Source of the DNA: Tolypeutes matacus
Lineage: Eukaryota; Chordata; Mammalia; Cingulata; Chlamyphoridae
Assembly (NCBI GenBank): GCA_026826555.1
Contig: JAKSZT010053881.1
Location: 6,443,759 to 6,507,758, forward strand
Length of the DNA: 64,000 nucleotides
Direction of reading: 5' to 3'
In this document: one piece after another, positions 45,101-55,728 of the stretch
How positions within the stretch are numbered: position 1 is the stretch's first letter
Layout: each line of letters opens with the position of its first letter
Notes under the pieces: model-generated
The model's input: only the letters and a program-made list of their open reading frames with translations
Told to the model about the DNA's origin: nothing
Databases searched by the model: none
Translations under genes and position numbers: made by a program

Positions 45101-46457
45101 CCTCGGGCCTGACCTGTTATTTCATTACCATTCTAATACTTCTCGGGATAGCGGAGCGGGCCATGAAAGAGGCAGCTGAGAGGGAGCAGGAGTTGCTGAG
45201 GCAACAACAGGAGGAGCTACAGCAGCAGATGGAGGCCAAAGAGAGGAGCCTGAAGGAAAACTTGGCCCAGCTGAAAGAGAAGATGGAGAAGGAAAGAAAC
45301 AACGATTTGAGAGAGCTGGAAAGAATGCTGGAGCATAAGCTGAAGGTAAGTCTGGCCAGGGCCTAGGTTGTGCCTGAGTGTCTTTGTCCTGTTACTTCAG
45401 AAAGGGATGGGAAGCCGAATGCAAAACCATTTAGAGAAGCACCATTCCAATTCACTGCCTTCGATTCACTAAAGTCCTCAGCCCTTCTGCCTCTTCCACA
45501 GCCCTTTGAGTTCTTGTCCACACTGAGACTGGAGAGTCCAGGATGACTTTGGAAAATATAGAGAGGGTTTGAGCTGCTGTTTGCAGTGATTCTAAAGTGA
45601 GCTCCTGAGGCCTGGTTAAGCACATATCACCACAAAGCATATGCAAAATAAGCAGCTACTGGTTTGCTTTCCCCAGGTCACTGCCAGTTATCAGGAACCC
45701 TACTACCACCCAAAGACCCTGAGTTAGAGCTTCAAATGTGTCCAGTCTAAGAAATACAGTGAGCTGACAGCTGATAACATTGCTGTATTTTTCTCCAAGT
45801 GTGGATAGCCTGCCCAAGTCACCATATACCTCAGGGGAATTGTTCTCTTTTCCCATCACAAAGTATATATGTCAGATTTCTAGATCAGCTTGTAAGTTTC
45901 CATTATTTCTGAGATACAAATGGACATACCACCCCAGGAAGTACTGAAAATTAGTGCATTCATACCTATGGCTCCCTCTCAAATGGCATTTTTTCGCTGG
46001 AGTATCTTACTTGCCTGACTTGGCACCCTTGTAAAACACTAATGGTAGGTGACTACTAAGGTTGTAAACTATACTTCCTTTTACTGTCAATGTTCAAGCT
46101 AGATGATAATCCTGTTGCAAATATTCTCCTCTCATTATCAAAGTAAAGGAGAGACAGTTTTACAAATTTCAAAATGTGCTTTTTGAAAAAGTGAGGATTT
46201 CTAAAATTTTACATCCCTCATTATTTTTTTAGGTCCAGGAGGAACTGCTTAAGGAAGGATTTAGGAAGAAATCAGAGGAGATGCATGGAGAGATAAATCG
46301 TTTGCAAAATGTTATTGATTCTACTAAAAATGATACTACTCCCTGGATTGCACAAACCTTGGACAGAATTGGCTCTGAGTTAACTTCAATATTATTTGCT
46401 CCAGCTCAATTACTTGGTCATATTGTAAAAGGTGTTACCTCAATATTTAAAAAGTAA
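35915..46457 (+). CDS. GBP6: Guanylate-binding protein, GBP6-like, complete 628-codon gene (exons 2-11)
   Basis: A dynamin-superfamily GTPase, interferon-induced, acting in the cytosol in defence against intracellular pathogens. Ten coding exons join in frame to 628 codons (human GBP6 is about 633). The start ACCATGG sits six bases into exon 2, as in other GBPs. GTPase domain, residues 1-310: P-loop GLYRTGKS 45-52, switch I Thr75, DTEG 97-100, and TVRD (179-182) in place of the guanine-contact TLRD, as in the GBP4/6/7 group. The helical middle domain (about 311-480) and a charged coiled-coil end (about 481-590) follow. The tail ends in a hydrophobic stretch and FKK, not CaaX, so it is not prenylated by that route. 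All splice sites are GT-AG. Closest relative by eye is GBP6. GBP4 or GBP7 orthology is not excluded. Expression is inferred, not shown. Confidence 0.93.
36826..36953 (+). CDS. GBP6: GBP exon 3 (switch I, DTEG)
   Basis: Acceptor CCCCTGCAG, donor GTGAGT, 128 nt, residues 64-106. It contains Thr75 of switch I, the GBP signature [11 protein letters not shown] and DTEG (97-100) for Mg and gamma-phosphate sensing. Confidence 0.95.
37640..39180. other. GBP intron 3, no further features
   Basis: The 2.2-kb intron between exons 3 and 4 begins at 36954. No repeat with clear ends and no coding exon is recognised in this stretch. Confidence 0.45.
39193..39302 (+). CDS. GBP6: GBP exon 4
   Basis: Acceptor CTCTCCAG, 110 nt, residues 107-142 plus two bases of His143. 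It holds the conserved [12 protein letters not shown] helix and NHQALEQL. The donor is GTATCC, a weaker GT site than in the other exons but required to keep the frame. Confidence 0.93.
39501..39697 (+). CDS. GBP6: GBP exon 5 (guanine-binding motif)
   Basis: Acceptor AATCCTAG, donor GTCAGA, 197 nt, residues 143-208 and one base of Gly209. It contains [12 protein letters not shown], where TVRD (179-182) replaces the G4-like TLRD that reads the guanine base. Confidence 0.94.
41028..41273 (+). CDS. GBP6: GBP exon 6
   Basis: Acceptor CCCTCAG, donor GTGAGT, 246 nt, residues 209-290 plus one base of Arg291. It carries the family block [20 protein letters not shown] and the end of the GTPase domain (FCSYIFTHA). 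Confidence 0.94.
42054..42334 (+). CDS. GBP6: GBP exon 7
   Basis: Acceptor GATTCAG after a weak pyrimidine tract, donor GTATTT, 281 nt, residues 291-384. It starts the helical middle domain ([20 protein letters not shown]). This is the most GC-rich coding exon. Confidence 0.94.
42570..42827 (-). mobile_element. DAS-type SINE in GBP intron 7
   Basis: Reverse-oriented, about 258 bp, with poly-T, TTATTTACTTATCCCCCC, then tRNA-like boxes (GGGTTCAACTCCCATATGGG, ATTGAGCCACAGC). Direct repeat AGACCTCCTCTTT at 42557-42569 and 42828-42840. It has an extra segment (TGTGTCCATTTGC...) that the 190-bp copies lack. Confidence 0.92.
43131..43306 (+). mobile_element. DAS-type SINE in GBP intron 7
   Basis: GGAAGCGGCTGTGGCTCAAT start, with a short deletion after the B box (GGTTCGGTTCGGTGAAGGCA). 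Target-site duplication AGAGGGTTTTCAG at 43118-43130 and 43307-43319. It lies about 180 bp upstream of exon 8. Confidence 0.94.
43488..43700 (+). CDS. GBP6: GBP exon 8
   Basis: Acceptor CCCTTGCAG, donor GTGAGG, 213 nt, residues 385-455. Middle-domain helices with the conserved [16 protein letters not shown]. Its last 115 nt survive in the left-arm relic. Confidence 0.94.
44714..44816 (+). CDS. GBP6: GBP exon 9
   Basis: Acceptor TTTCTCAG, donor GTACAG, 103 nt, residues 456-489 plus one base of Ala490. Gln476 (CAG) is intact where the mirror copy has a stop. Confidence 0.94.
45152..45345 (+). CDS. GBP6: GBP exon 10 (coiled coil)
   Basis: Acceptor CGGGATAG, donor GTAAGT, 194 nt, residues 490-554. 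A Glu/Gln/Lys-rich heptad sequence, the long effector-domain helix used in GBP oligomers. Confidence 0.94.
46233..46457 (+). CDS. GBP6: GBP exon 11 and stop
   Basis: Acceptor ATTTTTTTAG, residues 555-628, TAA at 46455-46457. The tail [12 protein letters not shown]... then an Ala/Leu/Val-rich stretch and FKK is the GBP6-type end and the best evidence for placing this paralog. Confidence 0.93.
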   Translation, partial: VQEELLKEGFRKKSEEMHGEINRLQNVIDSTKNDTTPWIAQTLDRIGSELTSILFAPAQLLGHIVKGVTSIFKK

Positions 46458-46605
46458 TAGCTGTTCTTTGGAAGAAAGTATAGTATGTGGCTATATGCTT
46501 GTCCTATTTGGGCATGTATGATTTTCACTTTCATTCATCCAAGTTTTGAACATAAGATGCAAGTACTTCTCAGTAGGAAATCAGTAACTGGCACACATTA
46601 AATAG

Positions 46606-46611
46606 AATAAA
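46606..46611 (+). terminator. GBP6: Candidate poly-A signal of the GBP gene
   Basis: AATAAA 149 bp after the stop codon. It is the first canonical hexamer downstream and would give a short 3' UTR. Confidence 0.5.
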
Positions 46612-46649
46612 TATTGGCTTTATGAGTTAGTTTAAGGAAGAGGCCAACA

Positions 46650-46860
46650 AATTTTTAGAACCGGGATCAGCAAATTCTGGCTTCTGGGCCAAATCTGGCC
46701 TGCTACCTGTTTTTTCAAAAAGATTTGTTGGAACATTGCAAGCACCTATAGTCACAAGGGCAGAGTTGAGTAGTTACAACAACTACTGTATGTATCACAA
46801 ACCTAAAATATTTTCTGTCTGGCTCTTAAGAGAAAAAGGTTGCTGGCCCTATTTTAGAAA
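46650..46860 (+). mobile_element. Degenerate hAT/MER-type element (right-arm copy)
   Basis: GGATCAGCAAATTCTGGC...GTTGCTGGCCC, the same element as 1890-2130. It lies just downstream of the GBP poly-A region. Confidence 0.5.
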
Positions 46861-47196
46861 ATAGAATAGAGAAACAGACCAAATTTGCATACTAGTAAAC
46901 ACTTGAAATAAACTTCACAAGAATGCCAGTGATAGTCATACACTTTCAAGGCAATATTCACTTTTTTTAATTTCTTTCTTTGAAAAGTTGTGAGTTAACA
47001 AAACAGTCACTCAAAGCTTATGCATGCAAGGCAATTCGCTCTTGATTCATCTATAAATTTAATGTGGCTAAGATAAAGAGGTAAAAAGATGCCTTTTTAA
47101 TTAACTCAGACTAATTTTATGAAAGTTGCAATGGAAATGCTTTAAATGCTTGAAAAAATTGCCAGAAGAATATAGAAGAGTAATGAAGATGGACCA

Positions 47197-47795
47197 TGTA
47201 GCAGTTTGATATTGCTTATGAATTCCAAAAATAAATATTGTAGTATGTTTGTAAACTGGTCTGAGATTTAACTTTTACTTGATTAACTTATGATGAGGGC
47301 TTTGAGTGCGCCACATCAGTAGGGTGTTGATCCCCACCCCTTTATCCCCACTCCTTTGTGGCAAAGATAAAAGACATGGCAAAGGACAGAGTTGGAGTTT
47401 TTTGATGCTAGAGTTTTTGAGCTGGAGCCCTGGGAAGTAAGCACACAGAGGAGCTTGGTCGTGAGGACGGAGAGAAGACCCTGGGAAAAAAGATGAGCCA
47501 TTCACCTGATAGTCTACCTCTGGCCTTGTGGAGAGAACAATCTGCTGAGCATGGAGAGAATTAAGCCCTGGAGAGAGAGACAAAGCCTAGAGAGCCTGAC
47601 CATGGAGCCTTAAGAGGAAGAAGGCTGAAAATCAGCAGCCATCTTGCTCCAACACGTGGCAACAGACTTTGGTGAGGGAAGTAACTTAGGCTTCATGGCC
47701 TGGTAACTGTAAGCTTCTATCCCAAATAAGTACCCTTTATAAAAGCCAACAGATTTCTGGTATTTTGCATCAGCACCCCTTTGGCTGACTAATAC
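47197..47795 (+). mobile_element. Solo MaLR-like LTR
   Basis: It begins TGTAGCAGTTTGATATTG and ends GGCTGACTAATACA, with AATAAGT/TATAAAAG near the end. The imperfect 5-bp target repeat GACCA/GTCCA lies at 47192-47196 and 47796-47800. Left-arm sequence runs straight across this site (around 1610-1640), so the insertion is right-arm-specific. The LTR at 55262-62542 is the same family. Confidence 0.8.
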
Positions 47796-47873
47796 AGTCC
47801 ATATCTACCTTTTCTAAAAATCTAATATAGAACTGCAGTAATTAGACCAGTGAAGTACTAGCAAAACAATACA

Positions 47874-48040
47874 TGGGAGGCGGCTGTGGCTCAATCAGTG
47901 GGGCTCCCGTTTGCCATGTGGGGGGCCCCGGGTTCGGTTCCCAGGGCCTCCTGGTGAATGCAAGCTCACCCGCATGGCGTGGTTGGCTGACCCGGCGAGC
48001 GCGGGCAGCAAGGGGGGGATAAATGAATAAATAAATAAAA

Positions 48041-48066
<26 letters not shown>
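47874..48066 (+). mobile_element. DAS-type SINE
   Basis: A well-preserved copy with box A GTGGCTCAATCAGTGGGG and box B GGTTCGGTTCC. Target-site duplication AAAACAATACA at 47863-47873 and 48067-48077. Confidence 0.95.
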
Positions 48067-48071
<5 letters not shown>

Positions 48072-48872
48072 AATACAGAAAAAGCAATAGAGCAGTTGAG
48101 CTATTCTGGACATAGAACCAAATACTCAGGAATTCTCCACCTCAAAAGTTTCATTTCAGATCAGTGGAAAACAGTGACTGTTTGATAAATTGTCTCACTG
48201 AACATAGGTTTTAACATGAAGAATGAAACCATTTTGGCAAATATCAGATAACTAAAAAAAAATCTTGAAATCTGGAATCCCTTTCCAAGTATTACCTAAG
48301 ATGCAGAAGATGTAATTTATATACAAAAATACATAAAAATGAAATAAATCCTCATGTCATTGTCAAAAGTTCAAAGTCAGAAGACAAATAGCACTGTGAA
48401 AAGATGCTCTCAACTTTTATCACAGAAAAAAAGCTAATTTATTAAATTTTATGAGTCCCTCAATATATATGATTAGATTATTCACAGGAAATAAGTAAAA
48501 GATACTCAACCTCATGTGGCTGAAATTTGAACCATTGCTGTTGGGGAGGGGACTGGTGAAAAAAAAAAAAGATATTCAACCTCACCATTAGATGAATGAA
48601 GTTGAATCTATGAAACAATTTTTTATTTCTCAGACTGACAAGGATCAATACATTTAATAGCAAATTGTATTAGAAAGTTGTAGGAAAAGCCTACTGTCAT
48701 ATGGAAGTGCAAAAGTGTACAATATCTACTAGAAATAAATCCTAATATTTATTACATTTTAATGTGTGTAAAATTTGATGTAGCATGTTAACTTTGAGAA
48801 AATTTACATGTACAAAATCATGTATTTATGCAAATAGGCAATGGAAGAGTTGCTTTTAAAAGTAAATGAATG

Positions 48873-49050
48873 GGGAAGCGGCTGTGGCTCAATCAGTAGG
48901 GCTCCCGTTTACCATATGGGAGGCCCCGGGTTCAGTTCCCGGGGCCTCCTGGTGAAGGCAAGCCCGCCCGCACGGCGTGGTTAGCTGACCCAGCGAGCAC
49001 AAGCAGCAAGGGGGGGATAAATTAATAAATAAATAAAATCTTTAAAAAAA
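48873..49050 (+). mobile_element. DAS-type SINE
   Basis: Near-consensus copy. Target-site duplication AAAAGTAAATGAATG at 48858-48872 and 49051-49065. The long exact repeat and clean body suggest a recent insertion. Confidence 0.95.
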
Positions 49051-49065
49051 AAAAGTAAATGAATG

Positions 49066-49760
49066 AAAACTATTTAAATGTCCATCTCATGGGATTGTGA
49101 TACGTACTTATATAGTGGAATACTATTTAGCCAGTGAAGAAATAGGACAGTGGCACTCCATCTGTACTAATATTGAACAGTCTTGAAGATATATGATAAA
49201 GTGAAATAAATGGGGTTCAAACAATTGTGAAGAAGAAAGGATTGTGTAGGTTCCTGTACATATGAACATATTGAAAATCTCTTAAAGATTTATGAGAAAC
49301 TAACAGCATTAGTTCCTTCCCAGAGAAACTGTGTGGCATCACGGTTGGGCTAGATACTCACTTAGCATCATACATTTTTATCTTTTGAGTTTCGTAAAGT
49401 GAGCTGGTATTACCTGCCCAAAATAAATAAGAAAGAAAATGTAAAGTATAACACAAGTAGTGATATTAATAAAAAGAATGTGAAATTGACCTTTAGATGG
49501 TGAAATTGCTCATTGTTCCTAGAAACAGGCATCAGCCAGCTCAGTGAGGGGTTTCAGACTAAGATCAGAACTGGAAAGCACAAAATTTGTATCCTAATCT
49601 TGTTTTCACTTTGGCTTTGGTTTTTAATTCCTTATATTCACTTCAATACTTTGATATAAAGTTTCCTGTGGCCCTTTGAAATCTCAATTAGTACAGCCTC
49701 TACTTTCTGTCTATGAATTACACTTCTAAGTGTGTTAGAAGCAGAATTGCCAAAGAATAA
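49066..49760. other. Intergenic, possible L1 3' remnant only
   Basis: The first 250 bp (CATACTTATATAGTGGAATACTATTTAGCC-type sequence) resemble an old L1 or retroelement end. Nothing else is recognised. Confidence 0.35.
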
Positions 49761-49772
49761 GCACCTGCGCTT

Positions 49773-50985
49773 GTGAGAGGGCTGCTGCTAATGTTTAAAA
49801 GTTTGGTAGTGGCCTCTCCTCTGCAGCCAGGAAAGATGGGACAATGTGCCCTTGCGGAACTGCACTCACTCATAGTGTTGGGTGTGATAGTCCCTGACTA
49901 TGGAAGCCGGAGTCTGGCACTTAATCAATGGAAGCCAGGAAGATACAATTCTATTAATGAGCAGCAAAGTTGGAGTGGCGGCCAACGGGGCCTGACCATT
50001 GGAGATTTCTGAAGATGGTGAATATAATAGGGCGATTGTAGAGTCAAAGGGATAGGGAGTCCATAATCACTGATATGAAGGATGCTTTAAGAGGACACTG
50101 AGAAGGAGCCCTACTAAAATATCACAACCCCTAGCCTTAATCTGAGCTACTTTCAGACCTGAAACCATGGAGAAAGCCAAGCCTCCAGGAAGAAGACTCG
50201 GGAATGCCAAGAAAAGAGTAAATGATCATGATACCTCTCCCCCACTCTCCTCCTTCACCCCAGGAATTCTAACCGTTTATTGGAGTATGGTTACATTGGG
50301 AAAATGGGAATGCTTAAACATTTTTAGAACCCTGGCAATCAGGACCCAAGTTGTCATCGATATCCATACACTGGAAGGACATCTTTGATGCTCTGTAAAA
50401 ACTGGAGAGCATAGGGGTCTTGGGAATAATTCCTGGCCCTGGACTAACTAACTGGAGTCTAGTATTAGATTTTAATTAGATAGTAAATATGTGATGTCAG
50501 GAATCATTGCTTATTTTTCTAAACATCCCATCACAGCATATTTGGGCATAGAATTTTCTAAATAAGCTTCTGTTGTATAAACAAAAGGATGATGTATACA
50601 TGATTGTTTTCCATTGCCAGAGTTCTATGAACCCTCCCAAGTCAGAGAGAGTTGAAAAATTAGGCACCAAATGAAGTTCTCTACAGAATATAAAGGCTAG
50701 CAGAACAAATGAAACTTTTTTTATCCAGTCTCTTCCTCTGTGACCTCATGGCAGACTCTGGGCCTCTTTGAGGATATAAACACATGTGCATTGGAAATGT
50801 TAAACTGCTCTCTCCAGCTTTGTCTTTGAGGGTTCAGAAGGAACAATTTTAGCTTTAATTCATCATACAGTAATGAATATGTGGACAGTACGTGGGAGGG
50901 TTTAATTAAAGGGCAAGGTATTCAATAATATCTCTTTTCCTGTTGAGGGCTAGAAGTAAATGGTGGTCCTAATTCCTTCGCTTAG
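49773..50985 (+). other. Possible old ERV-L-type internal remnant
   Basis: The 79-codon frame at 49773-50012 contains PLQPGKMGQCALAELHS followed by VLGVIVPDYGS. This resembles the order of dUTPase motifs (a Gly/Ser-rich substrate loop then a G-V-I-D-x-D-Y block) seen at the end of ERV-L pol. Catalytic Asp is not preserved (Val-Pro in its place). Downstream sequence to 50985 is unrecognised. The assignment is weak. Confidence 0.25.
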
Positions 50986-51420
50986 TGTCTTAGTTTACAA
51001 GAGCTGCTGTAAACAATAATACACAACACAAAGGGTTGGCTTAAACAGTAAGACTATACTGGCTCACAGTTTAGAAGCTAGAAGTCAAAAATTAATATGT
51101 TGTCAAGGCCATGCTTTCTCCCAGAGTTTGGTAGGGCAGTCCTCTGTCACATGGCAGTCTCTTTCTCCTCTCTGACTTCTGACTGCTGGCTTCTACTGAC
51201 TGTCTGGGTCAGAATTTTCTGTTTACAAAGCCTCCAGTCATACAGATTAAGACTCACTCTATTTCAGTTTGGCCACACGTTAACTAATGTTAATATTTCC
51301 ATATGCTCCTATTAACAAATGAGTTCACACAGACAGGAAGTTACAAGATTTGAACATATCTCTTGTGGGTTACATGATACCATCCCCAACAACTAGAGAT
51401 ACTATGAATTGAAGAACGAA
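50985..51420 (-). mobile_element. MaLR-like LTR, antisense
   Basis: Reverse-complement LTR pattern (GTCTTAGTTTACAAGAGCTG, GGCTTAAACAGTAAGACTA, then CAAAGCCTCCAGTC), like the MLT1 copy at 5300-5990. Ends are approximate. Confidence 0.5.
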
Positions 51421-51936
51421 AATTAAAAGGCTTTCAATGGTAAACAATATATGCAGACATCTAATCTCATATCCTTTAAAGAAAGCTTAGTTCAATGATT
51501 TTCACTGTTTGTTAAATTCTTATTGTGGACTTCTGTGACAAGGGAAAGGAAAAAGACAGGCCAAGCCCTTCACCTCATGGAGCTTACTTACATTGTTTCG
51601 GGGTCTTAAAAATTAGCAAAAAGTAAATAATATGATTTAGACAGTAATAAATGCTATGAATGTGGTGTGCTTTTTTTTATTTTCTGGATAGTGTTTTAAA
51701 ACTATCGGGATAGGAACAAATAGTCTTTCCTTTGGTTGAGCTTCAATCTAACTCATAAATGCCTGGACAAATAATTGTTCGTTTCTTCAGCAGGTATTCA
51801 TTTTCAAGTCATAAGGACCAAATACAGTAACAGTAAAGCATAGGAAATTCTACAGCAGGTGATTGATGGAATGAATGAACAAATATATAATGGTTGGATG
51901 AACGAATAATTGTAACATTTTCTTTATCATTTAGAG

Positions 51937-52128
51937 CAGAGGCTCTTAACAAGGGGTCTGTGAGCTTGAATTAAAATTTTAAAAAAACATTATTCTTGTG
52001 GGGACATGTTGGTGCGATGTGATACATTTATTAAATAATACACAGTATAGTGTGGACTTAGTAGGGGGTCCATGGTTTTCACCTGACTGGCAAAGGGGTC
52101 CTGGAAGAAAAAAGGTTAAGAACCCCTG
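51937..52128 (+). mobile_element. hAT-type non-autonomous DNA transposon
   Basis: Terminal inverted repeats CAGAGGCTCTTAACAAGGGG and AAAGGTTAAGAACCCCTG, flanked by an 8-bp duplication, ATTTAGAG at 51929-51936 and ATTTAAAG at 52129-52136 (one mismatch). The 8-bp duplication and CAG/CTG ends are hAT hallmarks. Confidence 0.85.
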
Positions 52129-52264
52129 ATTTAAAGGGTCGAAAATCTCTCTCTCCTTTATTGGCATAAAGATATTCACAATATTCATTATGCTCGTAAC
52201 ATCTATAGGATATTGCATGATATACTTTCTTTCATTCCTCATATTGGTGATTTATGTTTTCCCC

Positions 52265-53640
52265 CTTTTTCTAATCATTCTGAGTGGATATGAATTTTAT
52301 TAATATTTTTCAAATAAGAAATTTTATTTTCTCTTTTGTTCTGTGTTTTCAAATTTACTAATTTTCTTTTTTATCTCCATGATTTTCTTTCTTCTTCATG
52401 TATGGCATTTATATTCTTCCTCCTTTTCTTGTTTACTTGGACATAAGCTTGGATCAGTGATTTTAATCCTTTCTTTTCTTATGAACTCTTAAAAGTTTAA
52501 ATTTTCCTCTAATCATTTCTTTAACTGTATTCTTCAAATATTGATATGCTATATATCAAAATATTTTCTAATTTTTCTACTTTTACCTCAAGAGTTAATT
52601 AGATTTGATTGCTTAATTTTCAACAATTTTTTCATTAATTTTAATATAATTTTCTTGTGGAAAACATTGTTTATAATTTTTTTCCTAAAAGTAATTGAGA
52701 TTTGCTTTTTGTTCCAGCATGACTTTTCTTCCTTTGTTTGTGCTGACTTCTATAAATATTACCTAGTTCAAGTATATTTATAGTATTAACATTTTTTATA
52801 TCCATACTTATTTAATTATTCTATCACTTATTGATAGAGAAGTGTTAAAATCTTAGATATAATTATGGATTTATCTACTTCTAATTTTAGTTCAATCAAT
52901 TTTTTTTTTTCTTTTTTTCTTTTTAATGTACTGGCACCAGGGATTGAACCCGGGACCTCATGCAGGAGGCTGGTTCTCAACCACTGAGCCACATCGGCTC
53001 CCACAAGTTGGCTCCCCCATCTGTTTGCTACTTCATCTGTTTGCTCCTTGTTTTGCTCATTTGTTTGCCTTGTTGTTTGCTTGTTGTTTGTTTTTATTTT
53101 CCTTAGGAGGCACCGGAAACCAAACCCAGGACCTCCCATATGGGAAGTGGGTGCTCAACTGCTTGAGCCACATCCGCTCCCCAGGTCAATCCATTTTTAC
53201 TTCGTATGCTGTGAGGTTAAACACATTCAGGATTGTTATAGCTACCTTATGAATTAGCACTTTTATCTTCATGAATTATCCACCTTTATCTGATGATACT
53301 TTTTGTTTTAGTCAAGGTCTGTTCTTTGCTTTTTACTAATATAGCCATATCATCTCTCTTTTGTTCACTATATACATTATATTTTCTCCCCTTTCATATT
53401 TCAACCTATCTTTGTGCATGTATTTAAATTGTGTCCCTTGTAAATACCATCTATTAGAGTGTTGCTTTTGTATTCAGTCTGATAATTGCAGCTTTGAATT
53501 GGAGTGTTTAATTCATTTGCTTTTAAGGCAACTGCTGGCACTCTGCCTTGGGTTTCCCTTTCCTGGACTCCATAACCATATAGAGATAATTGACTATTTT
53601 TTAAAATCTGCTTATTAATGTATTTGTAATTGTTGATACA
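52265..53640 (-). mobile_element. Old L1 ORF2 fragment, antisense, with SINE insertion
   Basis: T-rich + strand with ORF2-like antisense blocks (CAAATTTACTAATTTTC, TCATTTGCTTTTAAGGCAA). It is very diverged and all frames are broken. It is split by the SINE at 52905-53185. Confidence 0.5.
52905..53185 (-). mobile_element. Dimeric tRNA-derived SINE
   Basis: Two tRNA-like units in reverse orientation: GGGATTGAACCCGGG...CTGAGCCACATCGG and AACCCAGGACCTCC...TTGAGCCACATCCG. They are separated by a GTTTGCTTGTT-rich linker. Near-exact direct repeat TCAATCMATTTTT at 52892-52904 and 53186-53198. Confidence 0.85.
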
Positions 53641-53644
53641 TTTC

Positions 53645-55255
53645 CATAATCAAAGGACTTTTAAAGTTGAAAGAGATATCCACTAGCCTTATCTATAAAA
53701 GAGGGAAATGGGCAAGGTGGTCTTACTGAAAAAGCTAAGTCTCATAAACCTGGATGCCTTGCTATGCTGGTGCACCATATTTCTTTCATAAACTGACTAA
53801 CTTTTTTTTTTAACACATTTAATTAGAACTCCAAAATCTGATGCGTATCAAAATGGAAGCAGTTGGCCCCTTCTGTAGCATAATAAATACCATTTTTTGG
53901 CAAATAGATGCTTTATTTTAATAGAAATTCTTTAACATATGATCCTTTTTTTTTTAACAACTCCTAAGTGAGGCAATATTTTAACAAACATATTTTAGCT
54001 AACTGCCCTTGAGAGGCAAAGTTTTAGAAATGCCATTAATATTTCTTCAAGTCGTCACTCCCTTCCTTCTCAATGATTAAAAAACAGTATATTAAACATA
54101 GAAACATATCTAAATTTTCTAACCACTTCATTGTTCACATAATGCTTTTTTCCCCTAAAATTATAACTGTTCTTCCTGAAATAAACATAATCTTTCAGTC
54201 ATCTATTTCACATTGGTCATTATTATGGAAATGACAAGCTTAGACTTCATGGACAAAAAAAAAAAAAAAAAAATGAAATTTGTGTGGAAAGAAAATTGTT
54301 TACTTGCTATCTTAATAGTAAGATAAAAATTTAAGAGCATTTTGGTACACTCATCCGGTGTATCCATATTTAAGATTATATCTCAGTTTCTGAATTTTTT
54401 CCCAAATATCAAAGTCTGTCTTCAAACTGACAAAGGCATGTTTTTAATCAGAAAATGGTCTCTTCCAATTCTAAGTTTATACTGACCCCTATGGGTTATT
54501 ATGAGCTAATCTATTTCCAGTTAATTCTTATAAAACATATGGTAAATATGTAAATGTTTTTATGTTTAAGATTTAATTGTTTTGGGATTAAAACCATAAA
54601 ATACTTCTTATAGGTCCTTTCTCTCCTTAAATTGTACAACTTAAATATATACAAATTGTATTCATCCTGTAAGACAATTTATCTCAGGGATTCAAGATGT
54701 TTAACCCTCTTTAGTTTCAGTGTTGGTCTACTGAGATAAAGGATCTGTTTCAGTATAATTTTAATTTCCAGCAAAATGAGATCTGATTATTTTCCTCAAA
54801 AGCAGTATTCATAGGTGTAGTCCACTAAAAATTACCTTTAAGGTTTGTGTGGAGATGTGTATAAAAGCAAGAAAGACATGGGAGCAAGGATAACTCTTAT
54901 TTCAGTCAATGCCTGTGATCCTATTTTAGAACCTTGGAACTTCTAATGTGATGTGCAATATTCCGAACTATTTCTTTATTGCTTTGAATGAGGAATTATA
55001 GGAGTGGGTGAAAGGCTACAGAACCCTGAATTCTGGGCACAAGCCTCTCCAGCAACAAGCAGTGGGGAAGAACTGCCTGTGGATGACCATTCGTGTAGGA
55101 AGGAGCATGGCAGCAGCAACTGGCAGTGGTACCAGGGAAAATTGTCCTACAGGTCATCTTTGACAACTTGCAATGGGAACTCTACACACTCTATACAACT
55201 CCCTAGAATTGTCAGCCCTGCTTGAATATTAGATACTTTTTCCTGGTCTATGCTT
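53645..55255. other. Intergenic, no recognisable feature
   Basis: AT-rich sequence with poly-T and poly-A runs (e.g. about 54257-54273). I see no coding region and no repeat with clear ends. Confidence 0.45.
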
Positions 55256-55728
55256 TGCAGATGTGACAGTGTGAGATTACTTTTGTGAATACCAAAAATA
55301 GAAAGATTATGTTTGTAAACTAATCTATTCCTCTGAATGTGTTACCTTTTGGTTGCTTTTGATTCAAATGAGATGTCTTTGATTAAATTACCTCTTAAGA
55401 TTAGGGCTTTGATTTGACCACATCAGTAAAGTGTGACTCAGGTTGAGTCCCCGCCCCGTTGGTAGGCTGATGATATAAATGGACACTCATTCATGAAGAC
55501 ACACAGAGGAGAGAACTTTGTGTATTTTGACCCTGGGGCACCAGAAGTGTGAGCCATTTAACTGATAGCTTACAGCTGACCTTGGAAAAAGAGTTGAGAC
55601 TGATATAGGAAACCCTAAGAGTCTTACACCAGCCTACAGCTGAGATCAAGAAGAAGCTGGGCCCACAGAGCCTCAAGAGGAAGAGGAAGCCTAGAGGGGA
55701 AGGCTGAACTCCAACAGAGATCACCTGC

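Larger units (their letters stand above)
30300..48440 (+). repeat. Right arm of the inverted duplication
   Basis: This is the counterpart of 1-16862 in the opposite orientation, and it carries the complete GBP gene. Right-arm-only insertions are the MaLR-like LTR at 47197-47795 and the SINEs at 42570-42827, 43131-43306 and 47874-48066; the first two lie in introns and the third in the 3' flank. The last aligned part seen is about 48250-48440 (against the reverse complement of 1-165), and the true end is not visible because the left arm runs off the window. The two GBP copies are divergently oriented, with their promoters facing the spacer about 26.7 kb apart. Confidence 0.88.
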
